A DNA stretch of 64,000 nucleotides, taken from NCBI GenBank assembly GCA_963974345.1, contig CAXBBW010000012.1, positions 62,001 through 126,000 on the forward strand, given 5' to 3'. The position numbers were made by a program, and so were the translations under genes. Numbering within the stretch: the stretch's first letter is position 1; the number at the start of each line of letters is the position of its first letter. The DNA comes from RHLJ01 sp963974345 (GTDB taxonomy: Bacteria; Bacteroidota; Rhodothermia; Balneolales; Balneolaceae). The notes beneath the pieces are model-generated. The model was given only the letters and a program-made list of their open reading frames with translations. It was not told the DNA's origin and did no database searches. Below, piece by piece: positions 16,711 through 24,841 of the stretch.

Positions 16711-16727
16711 AATAGTATACCTTGAGG

Positions 16728-16751
16728 TTCTATGTATAAGAATACATAGAA
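16728..16751. promoter_or_regulatory. PadR operator
   Basis: TTCTATGTAT, a four-base spacer and ATACATAGAA form a perfect 10-bp inverted repeat. It contains ATGT and ACAT exactly eight bases apart, the known PadR recognition pattern. It lies just upstream of padR and is the likely autoregulatory site for the padR-permease operon. Confidence 0.85.
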
Positions 16752-16848
16752 GTACAATGTAAGTCAACACGAAGAAAATACTGGAAGGTTACAAAGCGGC
16801 AATATGTATTTAAAGAGCTTTTAGAAGGAAAGAATGAATGAAAACTGG

Positions 16849-17646
16849 TTAAAAGCTCATGTCGAAAATAATGTGAGTGGCATAAAACCCTGCTTTTTTA
16901 ATGGCTATTTGAGAAGCAATATTATCAGCAGTAGTTGAGCAAATAGGAATTCGTTCTTTACAATTAGCTTCGTCTATCATTTTTGAGAATACGTAAGTGC
17001 CAAGCCCTTTACCTCTTTGATTATTTTTAACCATCATTCCAAGATCAGCGAAGGAGTTTTGAGTGTCACTAAGTCTGCATTCTCCAATTGCCACAATCTC
17101 ACCATTCTCCTCAAATAGGAAGGCTTCCTTTCTATTGATAATATTCTCTGAATAACCGTATTGATCATCGAATCCAATCTCAACGTTCAGAAAAAGCTTA
17201 ACAGAATCTAGGTCTCTAATCATCGCTTTTCTATGCTTAGTATTAAGCTTGGGGTTAATTAATTTTTTTTGATGAATAGAATAATGATAGTTAATCGTAT
17301 TTTTTTTAACGGATAAAGATCGATCGAGGCAAGCATTAAATGAAACTGGTTCAATACTGCTCAATTTTGCGGATGTAATTACTTCATCATCAATTAGGGC
17401 GTTAATACAATCTGGCATTTTATACTTTACTTCATCGATAAGAAAAATTTGAAGTAATGCGCCTTCATGATCAACAGAAGCAAAGCCAACTTCCTGATTA
17501 TCGACATAAATTAAGTAAGTTGTGCTGGATGCTATATGTAAATCCTGCCACATTCCATCTAAAGGGGCAACAAATTCTTTATAAAGCCTTTTCCTAAATG
17601 ACAGTATTAGTTCGCTAGATTCTGTTAGTAAAAAGGTAACTTTCAT
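16849..17646 (-). CDS. GNAT-family N-acetyltransferase
   Basis: 265 residues. The C-terminal half (~140-260) has the GNAT core: a beta strand with FLFEENGEIVAIGECRLS, then motif A LGMMVKNNQRGKGLGTYVFS, where the Arg/Gly loop binds the pyrophosphate of acetyl-CoA. The N-terminal half (~1-130, with YLIYVDNQEVGFASVD) resembles a second, degenerate GNAT domain. The substrate is unknown. The gene follows the TetR gene by five bases and is presumably controlled by it. Confidence 0.85.
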   Translation of the reverse strand: MKVTFLLTESSELILSFRKRLYKEFVAPLDGMWQDLHIASSTTYLIYVDNQEVGFASVDHEGALLQIFLIDEVKYKMPDCINALIDDEVITSAKLSSIEPVSFNACLDRSLSVKKNTINYHYSIHQKKLINPKLNTKHRKAMIRDLDSVKLFLNVEIGFDDQYGYSENIINRKEAFLFEENGEIVAIGECRLSDTQNSFADLGMMVKNNQRGKGLGTYVFSKMIDEANCKERIPICSTTADNIASQIAIKKAGFYATHIIFDMSF

Positions 17647-17651
17647 AATTC

Positions 17652-18191
17652 TTAACCATATTTGTTTATGAGGTAATTTTTGATTTTTTGGAGGGGGAGA
17701 TCATCAAATACAGATAAGTAATCAAGTACTATTCCATCTATTTCAGCGATAAACATATAGCTATCCAATTCTGGATCTTCAACACCTTTATTCTGAAAAA
17801 TTGAGAATACTGAATTATATAAGAACATTGATCTTTGTTCTAGAAGGTCATGAATAACAGAACGCAGAGAAGGCTGAAACATAATAGTTAGATTGAATCG
17901 AAAGAAGTCCTTTTCATTTTCAAGCTGATGGAAAATTTTATTTATTAGCTCTACAAGCTTTTCCTCAGGGCTCAAAGTTTTATCTATTTCTGTATTTATG
18001 GATAGCAAAACATCATTTGAGCCTTTAATAATCTCTCTTAATAGCTCTTCTTTATTCTTAAAATGATGATAGACTAATCCCTTAGAGACCTTAGCTTCAT
18101 TCACAATCTGCGAAATTGAAGTTCTTTCATAACCTTGAGTTGAAAATAAATGACTTGCTGAGTCTAGTATTTGTTTTTTCTTTGAGTCCAT
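17652..18191 (-). CDS. TetR-family transcriptional regulator
   Basis: About 179 residues from the ATG at 18191; the frame extends to 18227 but then crosses the palindrome thought to be the operator. The N-terminal helix-turn-helix is clear (ILDSASHLFSTQGYERTSIS ... AKVSKGLVYHHFKNKEELL). The C-terminal ligand domain is diverged, as usual in the family. It probably represses its own operon with the downstream acetyltransferase. The effector is not predictable. Confidence 0.93.
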   Translation of the reverse strand: MDSKKKQILDSASHLFSTQGYERTSISQIVNEAKVSKGLVYHHFKNKEELLREIIKGSNDVLLSINTEIDKTLSPEEKLVELINKIFHQLENEKDFFRFNLTIMFQPSLRSVIHDLLEQRSMFLYNSVFSIFQNKGVEDPELDSYMFIAEIDGIVLDYLSVFDDLPLQKIKNYLINKYG

Positions 18192-18216
18192 AAAAATAAT
18201 TTCTAAAATATAATAC

Positions 18217-18234
18217 TGACCGACCATTCAGTCA
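18217..18234. promoter_or_regulatory. Probable TetR-family operator
   Basis: TGACCGACC followed by ATTCAGTCA is an imperfect inverted repeat with TGAC/GTCA ends, the form typical of TetR-family sites. It sits 26 bases upstream of the TetR start and covers the likely promoter. Confidence 0.55.
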
Positions 18235-18283
18235 ATATGAATTTTAAATATCTTCTCGGTTCATAAAATAGAGTGGCTACGGA

Positions 18284-19060
18284 CTAAATATACTTCTCAG
18301 ACCATGTTCCTAATACTTTTCCAACAAACTCACTATCGGATTTTTCATGAAGGAGATGATCGGCAGTATCCAGTGAGATAAAACTTTTTGGGTGTTTGGC
18401 CGCAACGAAAATTTTCTGGGCATTGTCGATTCCAACGGTATTATCGATGGGGGAGTGGAAGATGATAAGTGCGCGCCCCAAGTTCTTTATGTAGTCTTTC
18501 ATGCGGACTTCTTCCAGATCATCCACAAACTGCTTCTTGATTGTGAAATGTCGACCTGCAAGGGTAACTTTTGCTTCGCCTTTTTCTTCGATTTCATCCA
18601 GACTCATTTCGAAGTTTTGTTTCACATGCTCTGGTTCAGCAGGAGCAGCAATCGTAGCAACAGCTTTAATGGATTCCATCTGATTTGCAGCCTGAAGTAC
18701 TGCCGCACCACCCAAAGAGTGTCCAATTAAAATGGATGGACTTTCATATTCCTCTGTTAGAAAACGACATGCCGCCACCAAATCATCGATGTTGGAAGAA
18801 AAATTGGTATTAGCGAAATCTCCGGCACTTTCTCCCAATCCGGTGAAATCAAAGCGAAGTGTTGCGATGCCAACTTCAGTTAGTTGGCGGGTAATATTTC
18901 CGACAGCCTTCAAATCTTTAGAGCAAGTGAAGCAATGTGCAAAGAGTGCATAGGCTTTGATATTCTCTTCTTCAGGAAGATCCAGTTTGGCGGCTAAGGT
19001 TTCACCAAGTGCTCCGGTAAACTCTATTTTTTTTGATGGCATGGGTGTAGTATTATCCAA
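18284..19060 (-). CDS. Alpha/beta hydrolase
   Basis: 258 residues with no signal peptide. Fold landmarks are the oxyanion region YALFAHCFTCSKDL, the nucleophile elbow LIGHSLGGAAVL (catalytic Ser), an acid Asp near IIFHSPIDNTVG and the catalytic His in DTADHLLHEKSD. It resembles the hydrolases found alone or fused with OsmC-type peroxidase domains. The substrate is unknown. It is divergent from the VOC protein gene with only 28 bases between the starts, so the two may share a control region. Confidence 0.9.
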   Translation of the reverse strand: MDNTTPMPSKKIEFTGALGETLAAKLDLPEEENIKAYALFAHCFTCSKDLKAVGNITRQLTEVGIATLRFDFTGLGESAGDFANTNFSSNIDDLVAACRFLTEEYESPSILIGHSLGGAAVLQAANQMESIKAVATIAAPAEPEHVKQNFEMSLDEIEEKGEAKVTLAGRHFTIKKQFVDDLEEVRMKDYIKNLGRALIIFHSPIDNTVGIDNAQKIFVAAKHPKSFISLDTADHLLHEKSDSEFVGKVLGTWSEKYI

Positions 19061-19088
19061 TTAAGTATTGAACTAACATAATCAAAAA

Positions 19089-19514
19089 ATGAGCGATAGC
19101 ATTCACCCATTCCACCTTGCATTTCCAGTTAAGGATTTAGAAGAAACTTTCACTTTTTATACAGAGATTTTAGGATGCTCAACGGGCAGAACTTCCGACC
19201 ACTGGATAGATTTCAATATGTGGGGACATCAAGTAGTAGCGCATTTGAGTCCGGATGAGGCTAAGGAATCTGCAAAAAGCGCAGTTGATGGAAAAGGAGT
19301 TCCTGTTCGACATTTTGGAGTAATCCTGGATATGGATGAATGGGAAACTCTCGCCGAAAAAGTAAAAGCAGTCGGCATTGAATTTGTGATAGAACCTTAT
19401 GTTCGTTTTAAAGGCGAACCTGGCGAACAAGCCACCATGTTTTTCCTTGACCCAAGTGGTAATGCCCTAGAGTTCAAAGCTTTTGGGGATAAAAGTCAGA
19501 TTTTTGCAAAGTGA
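19089..19514 (+). CDS. VOC-family (glyoxalase/dioxygenase fold) protein
   Basis: 141 residues containing the paired beta-alpha-beta-beta-beta units of the vicinal-oxygen-chelate fold: FHLAFPVKDLEETFTFYTEI at the start and TMFFLDPSGNALEFKAF at the end. Candidate metal ligands are His9, a central His and the Glu of LEFK. Family members include glyoxalase I, dioxygenases and resistance proteins; the exact reaction is not assignable. A hairpin CCGC-TTCG-CGG follows the stop. Confidence 0.85.
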   Translation: MSDSIHPFHLAFPVKDLEETFTFYTEILGCSTGRTSDHWIDFNMWGHQVVAHLSPDEAKESAKSAVDGKGVPVRHFGVILDMDEWETLAEKVKAVGIEFVIEPYVRFKGEPGEQATMFFLDPSGNALEFKAFGDKSQIFAK

Positions 19515-19651
19515 GCCGCTTCGCGGAATTAAAAATTAAGAATTATAAATTTTGATTTGGGACAATTTCAGAGGCTTCATCTAGTATTTCTTCCTCCCTG
19601 AGCCAAAACAAGTTTTGACTTGTCGCTTTCCAAAAAGGGGCAAAATTAATT
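19515..19651. other. Non-coding leader of the palindromic element
   Basis: Just after the VOC stop there is a GCCGC-TTCG-CGG hairpin, then AT-rich short repeats of the AATTAAAAATTAAGAATTATA type. I see no gene. Reading frames here and up to 19857 translate the repeat palindromes and are not credible proteins. Confidence 0.5.
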
Positions 19652-20421
19652 CTCCCCTTGAGGGGAGTACGCCGAAGGCGGGAGGGGTGTTGGTTTTAGC
19701 ACCCAACTTTGAATCGAAGAACACCCTCCGTCCTCATTCGCTATCGCTCATGAATCCACCTCTCTCAAGGGAGGACTTGAACCGGGTTTTAAGTTTTCTG
19801 TACGTCGAAACTAAATTCATCACAGACTCCTCAAGGGAGGACTCTTGGAAACCTTGATATAATTCTTTTTGTAAGGAATAGAGTTTTGGTTGGTCTAACA
19901 GGTATGGCAAGGAACGAAATCATACCATACAATCCGGGACTAAGAAAGTTTGCAAGAGAGCTTAGAAAAAACTCGACGCTTGGAGAAGTTCTTCTATGGA
20001 AGAAAATCAGTAGAAGAAAGTTGGGAGTTCAATTTCATCGACAAGTTCCAATTCAGAATTATATCATTGACTTCTATTGTCATGAAATAAAACTGGCCAT
20101 CGAAGTAGATGGTGGTTCTCATTACACTTCAGAACAAAAAGACAAAGACTTAATCAGAGATTATAATTTGAATCAATTAGGAATTAATATTCTAAGAATT
20201 GATGACCTAGATGTGAAAAGTAATATGGACTCGGTAATTAGGTTTTTGAAAAATAGGATTGATTTATTGAAAGGTAAAAAGAGAGATCAATCCTCCCTTG
20301 AGGGAGGTGTCCAGAAGGGACGGAGGGTGTTCATTGGGGATTAGAATCTGAATTCAAGTTTCGAACTCCCCTCATATCAAACCAAGAACCTATTGGTTTG
20401 ATCATCTCCCCTCAAGGGGAG
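19652..20421. mobile_element. DUF559 endonuclease cassette in nested inverted palindromic repeats
   Basis: The outermost units are CTCCCC-TTGA-GGGGAG (19652-19667) and CTCCCC-TCAA-GGGGAG (20406-20421), complements of each other. Inside them AACACCCTCCGTCC (~19720-19733) faces GGACGGAGGGTGTT (~20318-20331). Further inside, CTCAAGGGAGGAC (twice, ~19764 and ~19830) faces CCTCCC-TTGA-GGGAGG (20292-20307). All pairs are nested and inverted around the DUF559 gene. This is the structure expected of a mobile or formerly mobile unit. I see no target-site duplication and no transposase. Confidence 0.65.
19904..20344 (+). CDS. DUF559 / Vsr-like endonuclease-fold protein
   Basis: About 146 residues from the ATG at 19904 (MARNEIIPYNP); a TTG at 19886 is an alternative. 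The family typically begins near such a motif, followed by ARELRKNSTLGEVLLWKKI. The core has the Vsr/homing-type active site: a strand ending in IDFYCHEIKLAIEVDGGSH, with Glu, Asp and His positioned as in the EDxHD class, then ILRIDDLDV. Members are predicted single-strand or mismatch nucleases. The last ~17 codons (SSLEGGVQKGRRVFIGD) are translated from the element's own inverted repeat, so the C-terminus is not conserved protein. No methyltransferase is nearby. Confidence 0.85.
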   Translation: MARNEIIPYNPGLRKFARELRKNSTLGEVLLWKKISRRKLGVQFHRQVPIQNYIIDFYCHEIKLAIEVDGGSHYTSEQKDKDLIRDYNLNQLGINILRIDDLDVKSNMDSVIRFLKNRIDLLKGKKRDQSSLEGGVQKGRRVFIGD

Positions 20422-20553
20422 ACTTTTACTGTCCTCAGTACCTAAATCAAACATTAACTAATTCTCATGTAAGGAAACCGGTTCTCATCCCTCTTACTTG
20501 TATGTACAGAAAATACAAGCGTACAAATAAGTACAGAAAAAAAGAGGAATTCT
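20345..20553. other. Right part of the palindromic element and its outer flank
   Basis: It contains the CTCCCCTC copy near 20365, a palindrome ATCAAACCAAGAACC..GGTTTGAT around 20375-20402, and the terminal CTCCCC-TCAA-GGGGAG hairpin. Beyond 20421 there is no clear feature; short repeats of TGTACAGAAAATACA and AAGTACAGAAAA type precede the second DUF559 copy. Confidence 0.5.
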
Positions 20554-20874
20554 ATGCTGGGAGAGATTTTACTTTGGAGAGCATTGAGTGGTCGGAAGCT
20601 GGGAATCAGATTTCAACAAAAAGTTTCTATCCAGGACTTTATCATAAGTTTTTATAGCGAAGAGCTTAAAGTAGCTATAGAAATAAATAAAAACTCAGAG
20701 TACGATCCCGTTCAACAAGAAATGGATCAGCTACGAGATAATCGTCTACATGAGTTGGGAATTACCGTTTTAAGGATAGATGATCAGGAAATAAAACGAA
20801 GTCTTAATTCGGTACTTCGTTTTCTGGAACATAAAATTCAGTACCTGAAGCGAGGAAGTAAAATAGCTTCCTGA
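20554..20874 (+). CDS. Truncated, active-site-dead DUF559 copy
   Basis: 106 residues, clearly homologous to the protein at 19904 from LGEILLWRALSGRKLGIRF to RIDDQEIKRSLNSVLRFLE. It lacks the first ~33 residues of the domain: sequence upstream of the ATG is in frame for a few codons (EKKRNSMLGE) but has no further similarity. The catalytic stretch reads AIEINKNSEYDP, so the Asp is Asn and the His is lost. Most likely a decaying copy, though an intact frame means it could still be expressed as a non-enzymatic protein. A weak AGAGGA lies just before the ATG. Confidence 0.65.
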   Translation: MLGEILLWRALSGRKLGIRFQQKVSIQDFIISFYSEELKVAIEINKNSEYDPVQQEMDQLRDNRLHELGITVLRIDDQEIKRSLNSVLRFLEHKIQYLKRGSKIAS

Positions 20875-20894
20875 TAACAGGATAATTCTTTTGA

Positions 20895-21386
20895 TCAACT
20901 TTTTGAGCTTGCTGAGACACTCACTAATTTCCAAGTTCCGCTCGCTTTAGACCAAACCTGAGTTCCGCCCCCAGAAACTTCTATAGATTGTCCGTTGGTA
21001 AGTAAAAGTTGCTGTTCATACTCATTTATTAAAACAGCAGTTTGAGAATCAATTACCGTTATTTTCAATATCGGGAACTTCAGGGCCTGATTTTTTTCGA
21101 TCATTTTAAATGCTGGTAGAACCGAATCTTTGAATTCGTTAAAAGACTCCCAGGTTGTTCCATCTGCATTAAGTCCAGAGAAGTTTTCATGATCGAAAAG
21201 ATTGAAATATCCTTCCCAGTCAGATTTTTTGGTTGCGAGAACAAGGGTCTCAAAAGATTTCTGTACTTCAGTTTTGATCTGGCTTTTGTCCTCTTCTGTA
21301 AACTGAGTAGTCTGTTTATCACAATTAGTAAATAGAATAAAGGAAACCAGTGCGATTAATAAGGTCAATAAATTTTTGATACTCAA
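20895..21386 (-). CDS. Lipoprotein with NTF2/SnoaL-like domain
   Basis: 163 residues. The N-terminus LLTLLIALVSFILFTNC is a lipoprotein signal with the lipidated Cys at about 22. Residues ~35-155 fit an NTF2-like cone fold (DUF4440/SnoaL type), with the helix FETLVLATKKSDWEGYFNLF and a C-terminal strand GTWKLVSVSAS. Such small domains bind ligands or act as isomerases; no activity can be assigned. It lies 33 bases downstream of the ABC-F gene on the same strand and may share its transcript. Confidence 0.75.
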   Translation of the reverse strand: MSIKNLLTLLIALVSFILFTNCDKQTTQFTEEDKSQIKTEVQKSFETLVLATKKSDWEGYFNLFDHENFSGLNADGTTWESFNEFKDSVLPAFKMIEKNQALKFPILKITVIDSQTAVLINEYEQQLLLTNGQSIEVSGGGTQVWSKASGTWKLVSVSASSKS

Positions 21387-21419
21387 TTCCTGTTAGCTAG
21401 GGTTTGCACACGCTTAAAT

Positions 21420-23387
21420 TTAAGCAGAAAGTTCGGACTCAACTTCTTCAATTTGTCCAGAGTATTCTTCCCATTTAAACATCAAATTGGTGAGTTCACT
21501 TTTAATAGATTCGTATTCTAGGCTCACTTCTTTTACCCGATCAGCATCTTCATAGAAATCAGTTTGTGCCATAAGCTCTTCAATTTCTGTTTTTCGTGTT
21601 TCCTTTTTTTCGATGTCCGATTCTACTTTATCCAGGTTTTGTTTGATTGGTCGGATTCGTTTGTTCAGCTCATTTCGCTTCTGAGCTTCAAGGCGTTTAG
21701 CTTCTTTTCGAGAGAGATCAGATTCTTGAGTTTGAACTTTAACTTTCGGCTGTTCTTTAGAAGCTGATGATTGTTGTGCTTCTTCTTTCTTTTTATCCAA
21801 AAAATAAGACACATTCCCTAAATAAGTCTTTATTCGTCCTGGTTGAATTTCGAGTACTTTATTTACAATGGGATCAAGAAACGCTCTATCGTGAGATACG
21901 ATCATACACGTTCCTTCATACTGCTGAATTGCTTGCTGAAGAATATTATTACTACTCATATCTAAGTGATTGGTAGGCTCATCAAAAATGAGGAAGTTAG
22001 CTGGAGATAGAAGCATCTTCGCAAGAGCCAATCGGGACTTCTCACCACCAGAAAGAACTTTCACTTTCTTAAAAACATCGTCTCCCGAAAACAAGAAGCT
22101 CCCCAAAATGGAACGAAGTCTACTTTCTTTCTCGCCAGATCCTGCTTGCATCATTATTCCAAGTGGATCAGAATTTAAGTCCAATTCATCTGCTTGATGC
22201 TGAGCAAAATAGGAGGTTGTAACATTATACCCTTCAATGCGCTTACCAGCTTGGATAGGTTCTTTGCCCGAAAGAATTCGAATCATGGTTGACTTTCCAG
22301 CGCCATTCGGGCCAACAACAGCAATTTTATCTCCTTTTTCGATTTCATAATCGATGCCTTCAAAAACTACATTATCGCCATACTTTTTGGTGATGTTTTC
22401 GAGTTGCATCACCACTTGACCACTTTTAGTGGGTGGTGGAAATCGAAATGAAACGGTAGCTAATTCGTCTTCCACTTCAATACGTTCCACTTTTTCAAGC
22501 TGCTTTACTCTACTTTGAACCTGACGAGCTTTACTGGCTTTATATCGGAATCGTTCTACAAACTCTTCGGTGTCTTTTAGTGCTTTAGCTTGGTTTTTCT
22601 GAGCATTAATTAATAGTTCCTTTTCTTCTGCCCATTTTCGTTCAAAAAACGAATAATTACCCGAATAGTCGTTGATAGAACCTTGCCTTATTGCCAGCGT
22701 TCTGTTTGTCATCATATCTAAAAAGGCTCTATCATGAGAAACAACAATTACAGCGCCTGGATAGTTTTTTAGAAAATTTTCAATCCATTGTAAAGACTCG
22801 ATATCCAAGTGATTTGTAGGTTCATCTAAAAGTAGATACGTTGGATTTTTAAGCAATAACTTTGCCAATGCAATACGCATTAACCATCCACCACTAAACT
22901 CGGTTGTTGGTCGGTCGAAATCAGATTCTGAGAATCCAAGTCCCATAAGTACTTTTTCAATTTCTGAACGAAGTGTATAAAGTCCGGAAGTTTCTAGTTG
23001 AGTTTGAAGCTCGCCATATTTTTCCAGTAGCTTTTCATATTCAGTAGATTCATGATCAACGACCGCAAATTTCTCTTGAATGTGTTTTACTTCCATTTCT
23101 AAATCGAATAATTCCTGAAATGCAGTTTCTACTTCCTCAATAATAGTTAGGTTGAAATCGGGACTAACCCCATCTTGAGGTAAATATCCGAGAGTTTCTT
23201 CATTGGATAGGGAAACATTGCCTGCATCCAATTCCTGAATACCCATAATAATTTTGAGCAAGGTGGATTTTCCAGCGCCATTAGGCCCTACTAAACCAAT
23301 CCGATCACCAGGATTAATTATCGTGTTAATTCCATCGAGTAAATCTCGACTACCTAAAGAAAGCGTAATATTGTCTAGTTGTAGCAT
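21420..23387 (-). CDS. ABC-F family ATPase (ribosome-associated type)
   Basis: 655 residues with two ATP-binding domains and no membrane segment, the ABC-F layout. Walker A motifs are GPNGAGKSTLLKII and GPNGAGKSTMIRIL. Signatures are TEFSGGWLMRIALAK and LSGGEKSRLALAK, with Walker B LLLDEPTNHLD and LIFDEPTNHLD. The charged linker between domains (FVERFRYKASKARQVQSRVK) is the arm that contacts P-site tRNA in characterised members. A ~90-residue coiled coil ends the protein, as in Uup-like proteins. Roles include translation rescue or antibiotic protection; the subtype is not resolved. Confidence 0.95.
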   Translation of the reverse strand: MLQLDNITLSLGSRDLLDGINTIINPGDRIGLVGPNGAGKSTLLKIIMGIQELDAGNVSLSNEETLGYLPQDGVSPDFNLTIIEEVETAFQELFDLEMEVKHIQEKFAVVDHESTEYEKLLEKYGELQTQLETSGLYTLRSEIEKVLMGLGFSESDFDRPTTEFSGGWLMRIALAKLLLKNPTYLLLDEPTNHLDIESLQWIENFLKNYPGAVIVVSHDRAFLDMMTNRTLAIRQGSINDYSGNYSFFERKWAEEKELLINAQKNQAKALKDTEEFVERFRYKASKARQVQSRVKQLEKVERIEVEDELATVSFRFPPPTKSGQVVMQLENITKKYGDNVVFEGIDYEIEKGDKIAVVGPNGAGKSTMIRILSGKEPIQAGKRIEGYNVTTSYFAQHQADELDLNSDPLGIMMQAGSGEKESRLRSILGSFLFSGDDVFKKVKVLSGGEKSRLALAKMLLSPANFLIFDEPTNHLDMSSNNILQQAIQQYEGTCMIVSHDRAFLDPIVNKVLEIQPGRIKTYLGNVSYFLDKKKEEAQQSSASKEQPKVKVQTQESDLSRKEAKRLEAQKRNELNKRIRPIKQNLDKVESDIEKKETRKTEIEELMAQTDFYEDADRVKEVSLEYESIKSELTNLMFKWEEYSGQIEEVESELSA

Positions 23388-23560
23388 GTATTAATTAAAG
23401 AGCAGTTTTTTATAAGAAAACTCCCTGCTGTCTGTGAAACCCAGTGAGAGGCAAGAATAATATAGAAAACCAAAAATAGGGTTTAAACTAGTTATAGTGA
23501 AATGAATAGTATTATAATATCTAATTTTTAAAAGCAACTTTTTTTGCCGATACTCCTGAA

Positions 23561-23580
23561 AATACCCCGAATAGGGTATT
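23561..23580. promoter_or_regulatory. Perfect 7-bp dyad upstream of the surface locus
   Basis: AATACCC - CGAATA - GGGTATT, followed by TTAATTTTTTG, lies 60 bases before the start of the beta-helix gene and about 175 bases from the divergent ABC-F start. It could be an operator for the surface locus or a weak terminator; the T-run is interrupted. Confidence 0.4.
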
Positions 23581-23640
23581 TAATTTTTTGGGGGAACAAT
23601 TTAGATTCTCACAAACCCACAATATTTAAATTTTCGGATT

Positions 23641-24774
23641 ATGTACAGAACAAAAAGCGTAGTAGCTATGCTATTGGTAGTATGCGCTACCTCCATCCAA
23701 GCACAAGAAACTCACATTGTAGATCTCGCAGGTACAGGAGATTTCGTTAGCATCCATGATGCTGTCGACGCAGCCTCTGCCGGTGATACCATTCGGGTTC
23801 AGCCAGACCAATATGCGTTTACGGCGAATCTAGGTCCTGTTTCAATAGATAAAAAATTGGTCATTATAGGTTCTGGTTATATGCCCGTAGAAGAAGGTGG
23901 TACAGAACTGATAGATATCCCAGGTACTGGTTTTTTTGACATTACTGGATCAGGAGACGGTACAGTGATAAAAGGATTTAGAATACAAGGGGCTACTGAT
24001 TTCTTAGATACAGATGCGGGAGCTTCTGGTATTACGATTGAGAATAATTTATTTATTGGGGGAACAAGTATAATTGCTTTTGCTGGTTCACAGGATACTG
24101 TTAGAAGTAATATTTTTGTTGGAACAGGTACTTTAACTGTATTTACTAGTGGAGCAAGTACCCAGATAACGAATAATATCTTTTCACAATCTACTTTAGG
24201 TTTTTCCGCTCATTATTTATTAAGCATCAGTAGTTCGAGCGGTGCAGTAATTGCATACAATAATTTTATGAATAATGCAGGCACGTCAGGGTACACAATT
24301 AGGATAAATACAGGTGCGCCAGAAATCTATTCAAATGGATTTGCGAATCATAGAGGACCGTCAGGGAATTTATCGAATGCAGGAACTGGATTTTACACAA
24401 ACAATGGTTTTTACGGCACAAGTGAAACACAACCATTTGGTTTAAACACAGTTTTAGAAGACCCTTCCTTTACAAGTTTTGACCCAGATAATGAAGTACT
24501 AGACCTCGAGGCGATTGACGATTTTGAGTTTGATCTAACACTTGCAGAAGGGTCAGAATGGATAAACGCAGGACGTACTGGAACTCCTTATTTAGATACG
24601 GATGGCTCAAGAAGTGATATAGGGATTTACGCAGGTCCAAATCCTTTCGATGATGGACGTGGAGCACCTACAGTTCCTGTTGTTATACAATTTCAAGTGA
24701 ACCCTACTACAGTTTCACCTTCAGGTACTATAACCATAACGGCAACGGGAAGAATCGGTTCGGGAAGTAATTAA
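23641..24774 (+). CDS. Secreted right-handed beta-helix protein
   Basis: 377 residues with a signal peptide (VVAMLLVVCATSIQAQ). Residues ~25-70 (DLAGTGDFVSIHDAVDAASA.. GDTIRVQPDQY) are the entry to a pectate-lyase-like parallel beta-helix. About ten short strands follow (GITIENNLFIGG, VRSNIFVGT, ITNNIFSQS, IAYNNFMNN). No lyase active-site residues are recognised, so it may be structural or sugar-binding. The C-terminus (FQVNPTTVSPSGTITITATG) looks like the start of an Ig-like domain that ends early, and there is no T9SS tail. It is 67 bases before the giant repeat gene on the same strand. Confidence 0.8.
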   Translation: MYRTKSVVAMLLVVCATSIQAQETHIVDLAGTGDFVSIHDAVDAASAGDTIRVQPDQYAFTANLGPVSIDKKLVIIGSGYMPVEEGGTELIDIPGTGFFDITGSGDGTVIKGFRIQGATDFLDTDAGASGITIENNLFIGGTSIIAFAGSQDTVRSNIFVGTGTLTVFTSGASTQITNNIFSQSTLGFSAHYLLSISSSSGAVIAYNNFMNNAGTSGYTIRINTGAPEIYSNGFANHRGPSGNLSNAGTGFYTNNGFYGTSETQPFGLNTVLEDPSFTSFDPDNEVLDLEAIDDFEFDLTLAEGSEWINAGRTGTPYLDTDGSRSDIGIYAGPNPFDDGRGAPTVPVVIQFQVNPTTVSPSGTITITATGRIGSGSN

Positions 24775-24841
24775 CGATTCCACTTTGGATTTTTCCAAAG
24801 ATGATTAAAAAAATTACACCACCGAATTTCGAGGAAACACC

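Noticed and set aside
19615..19857. 80-codon frame before the DUF559 gene
   Set aside because: It translates the palindromic inverted repeats of the element and has no independent protein features.
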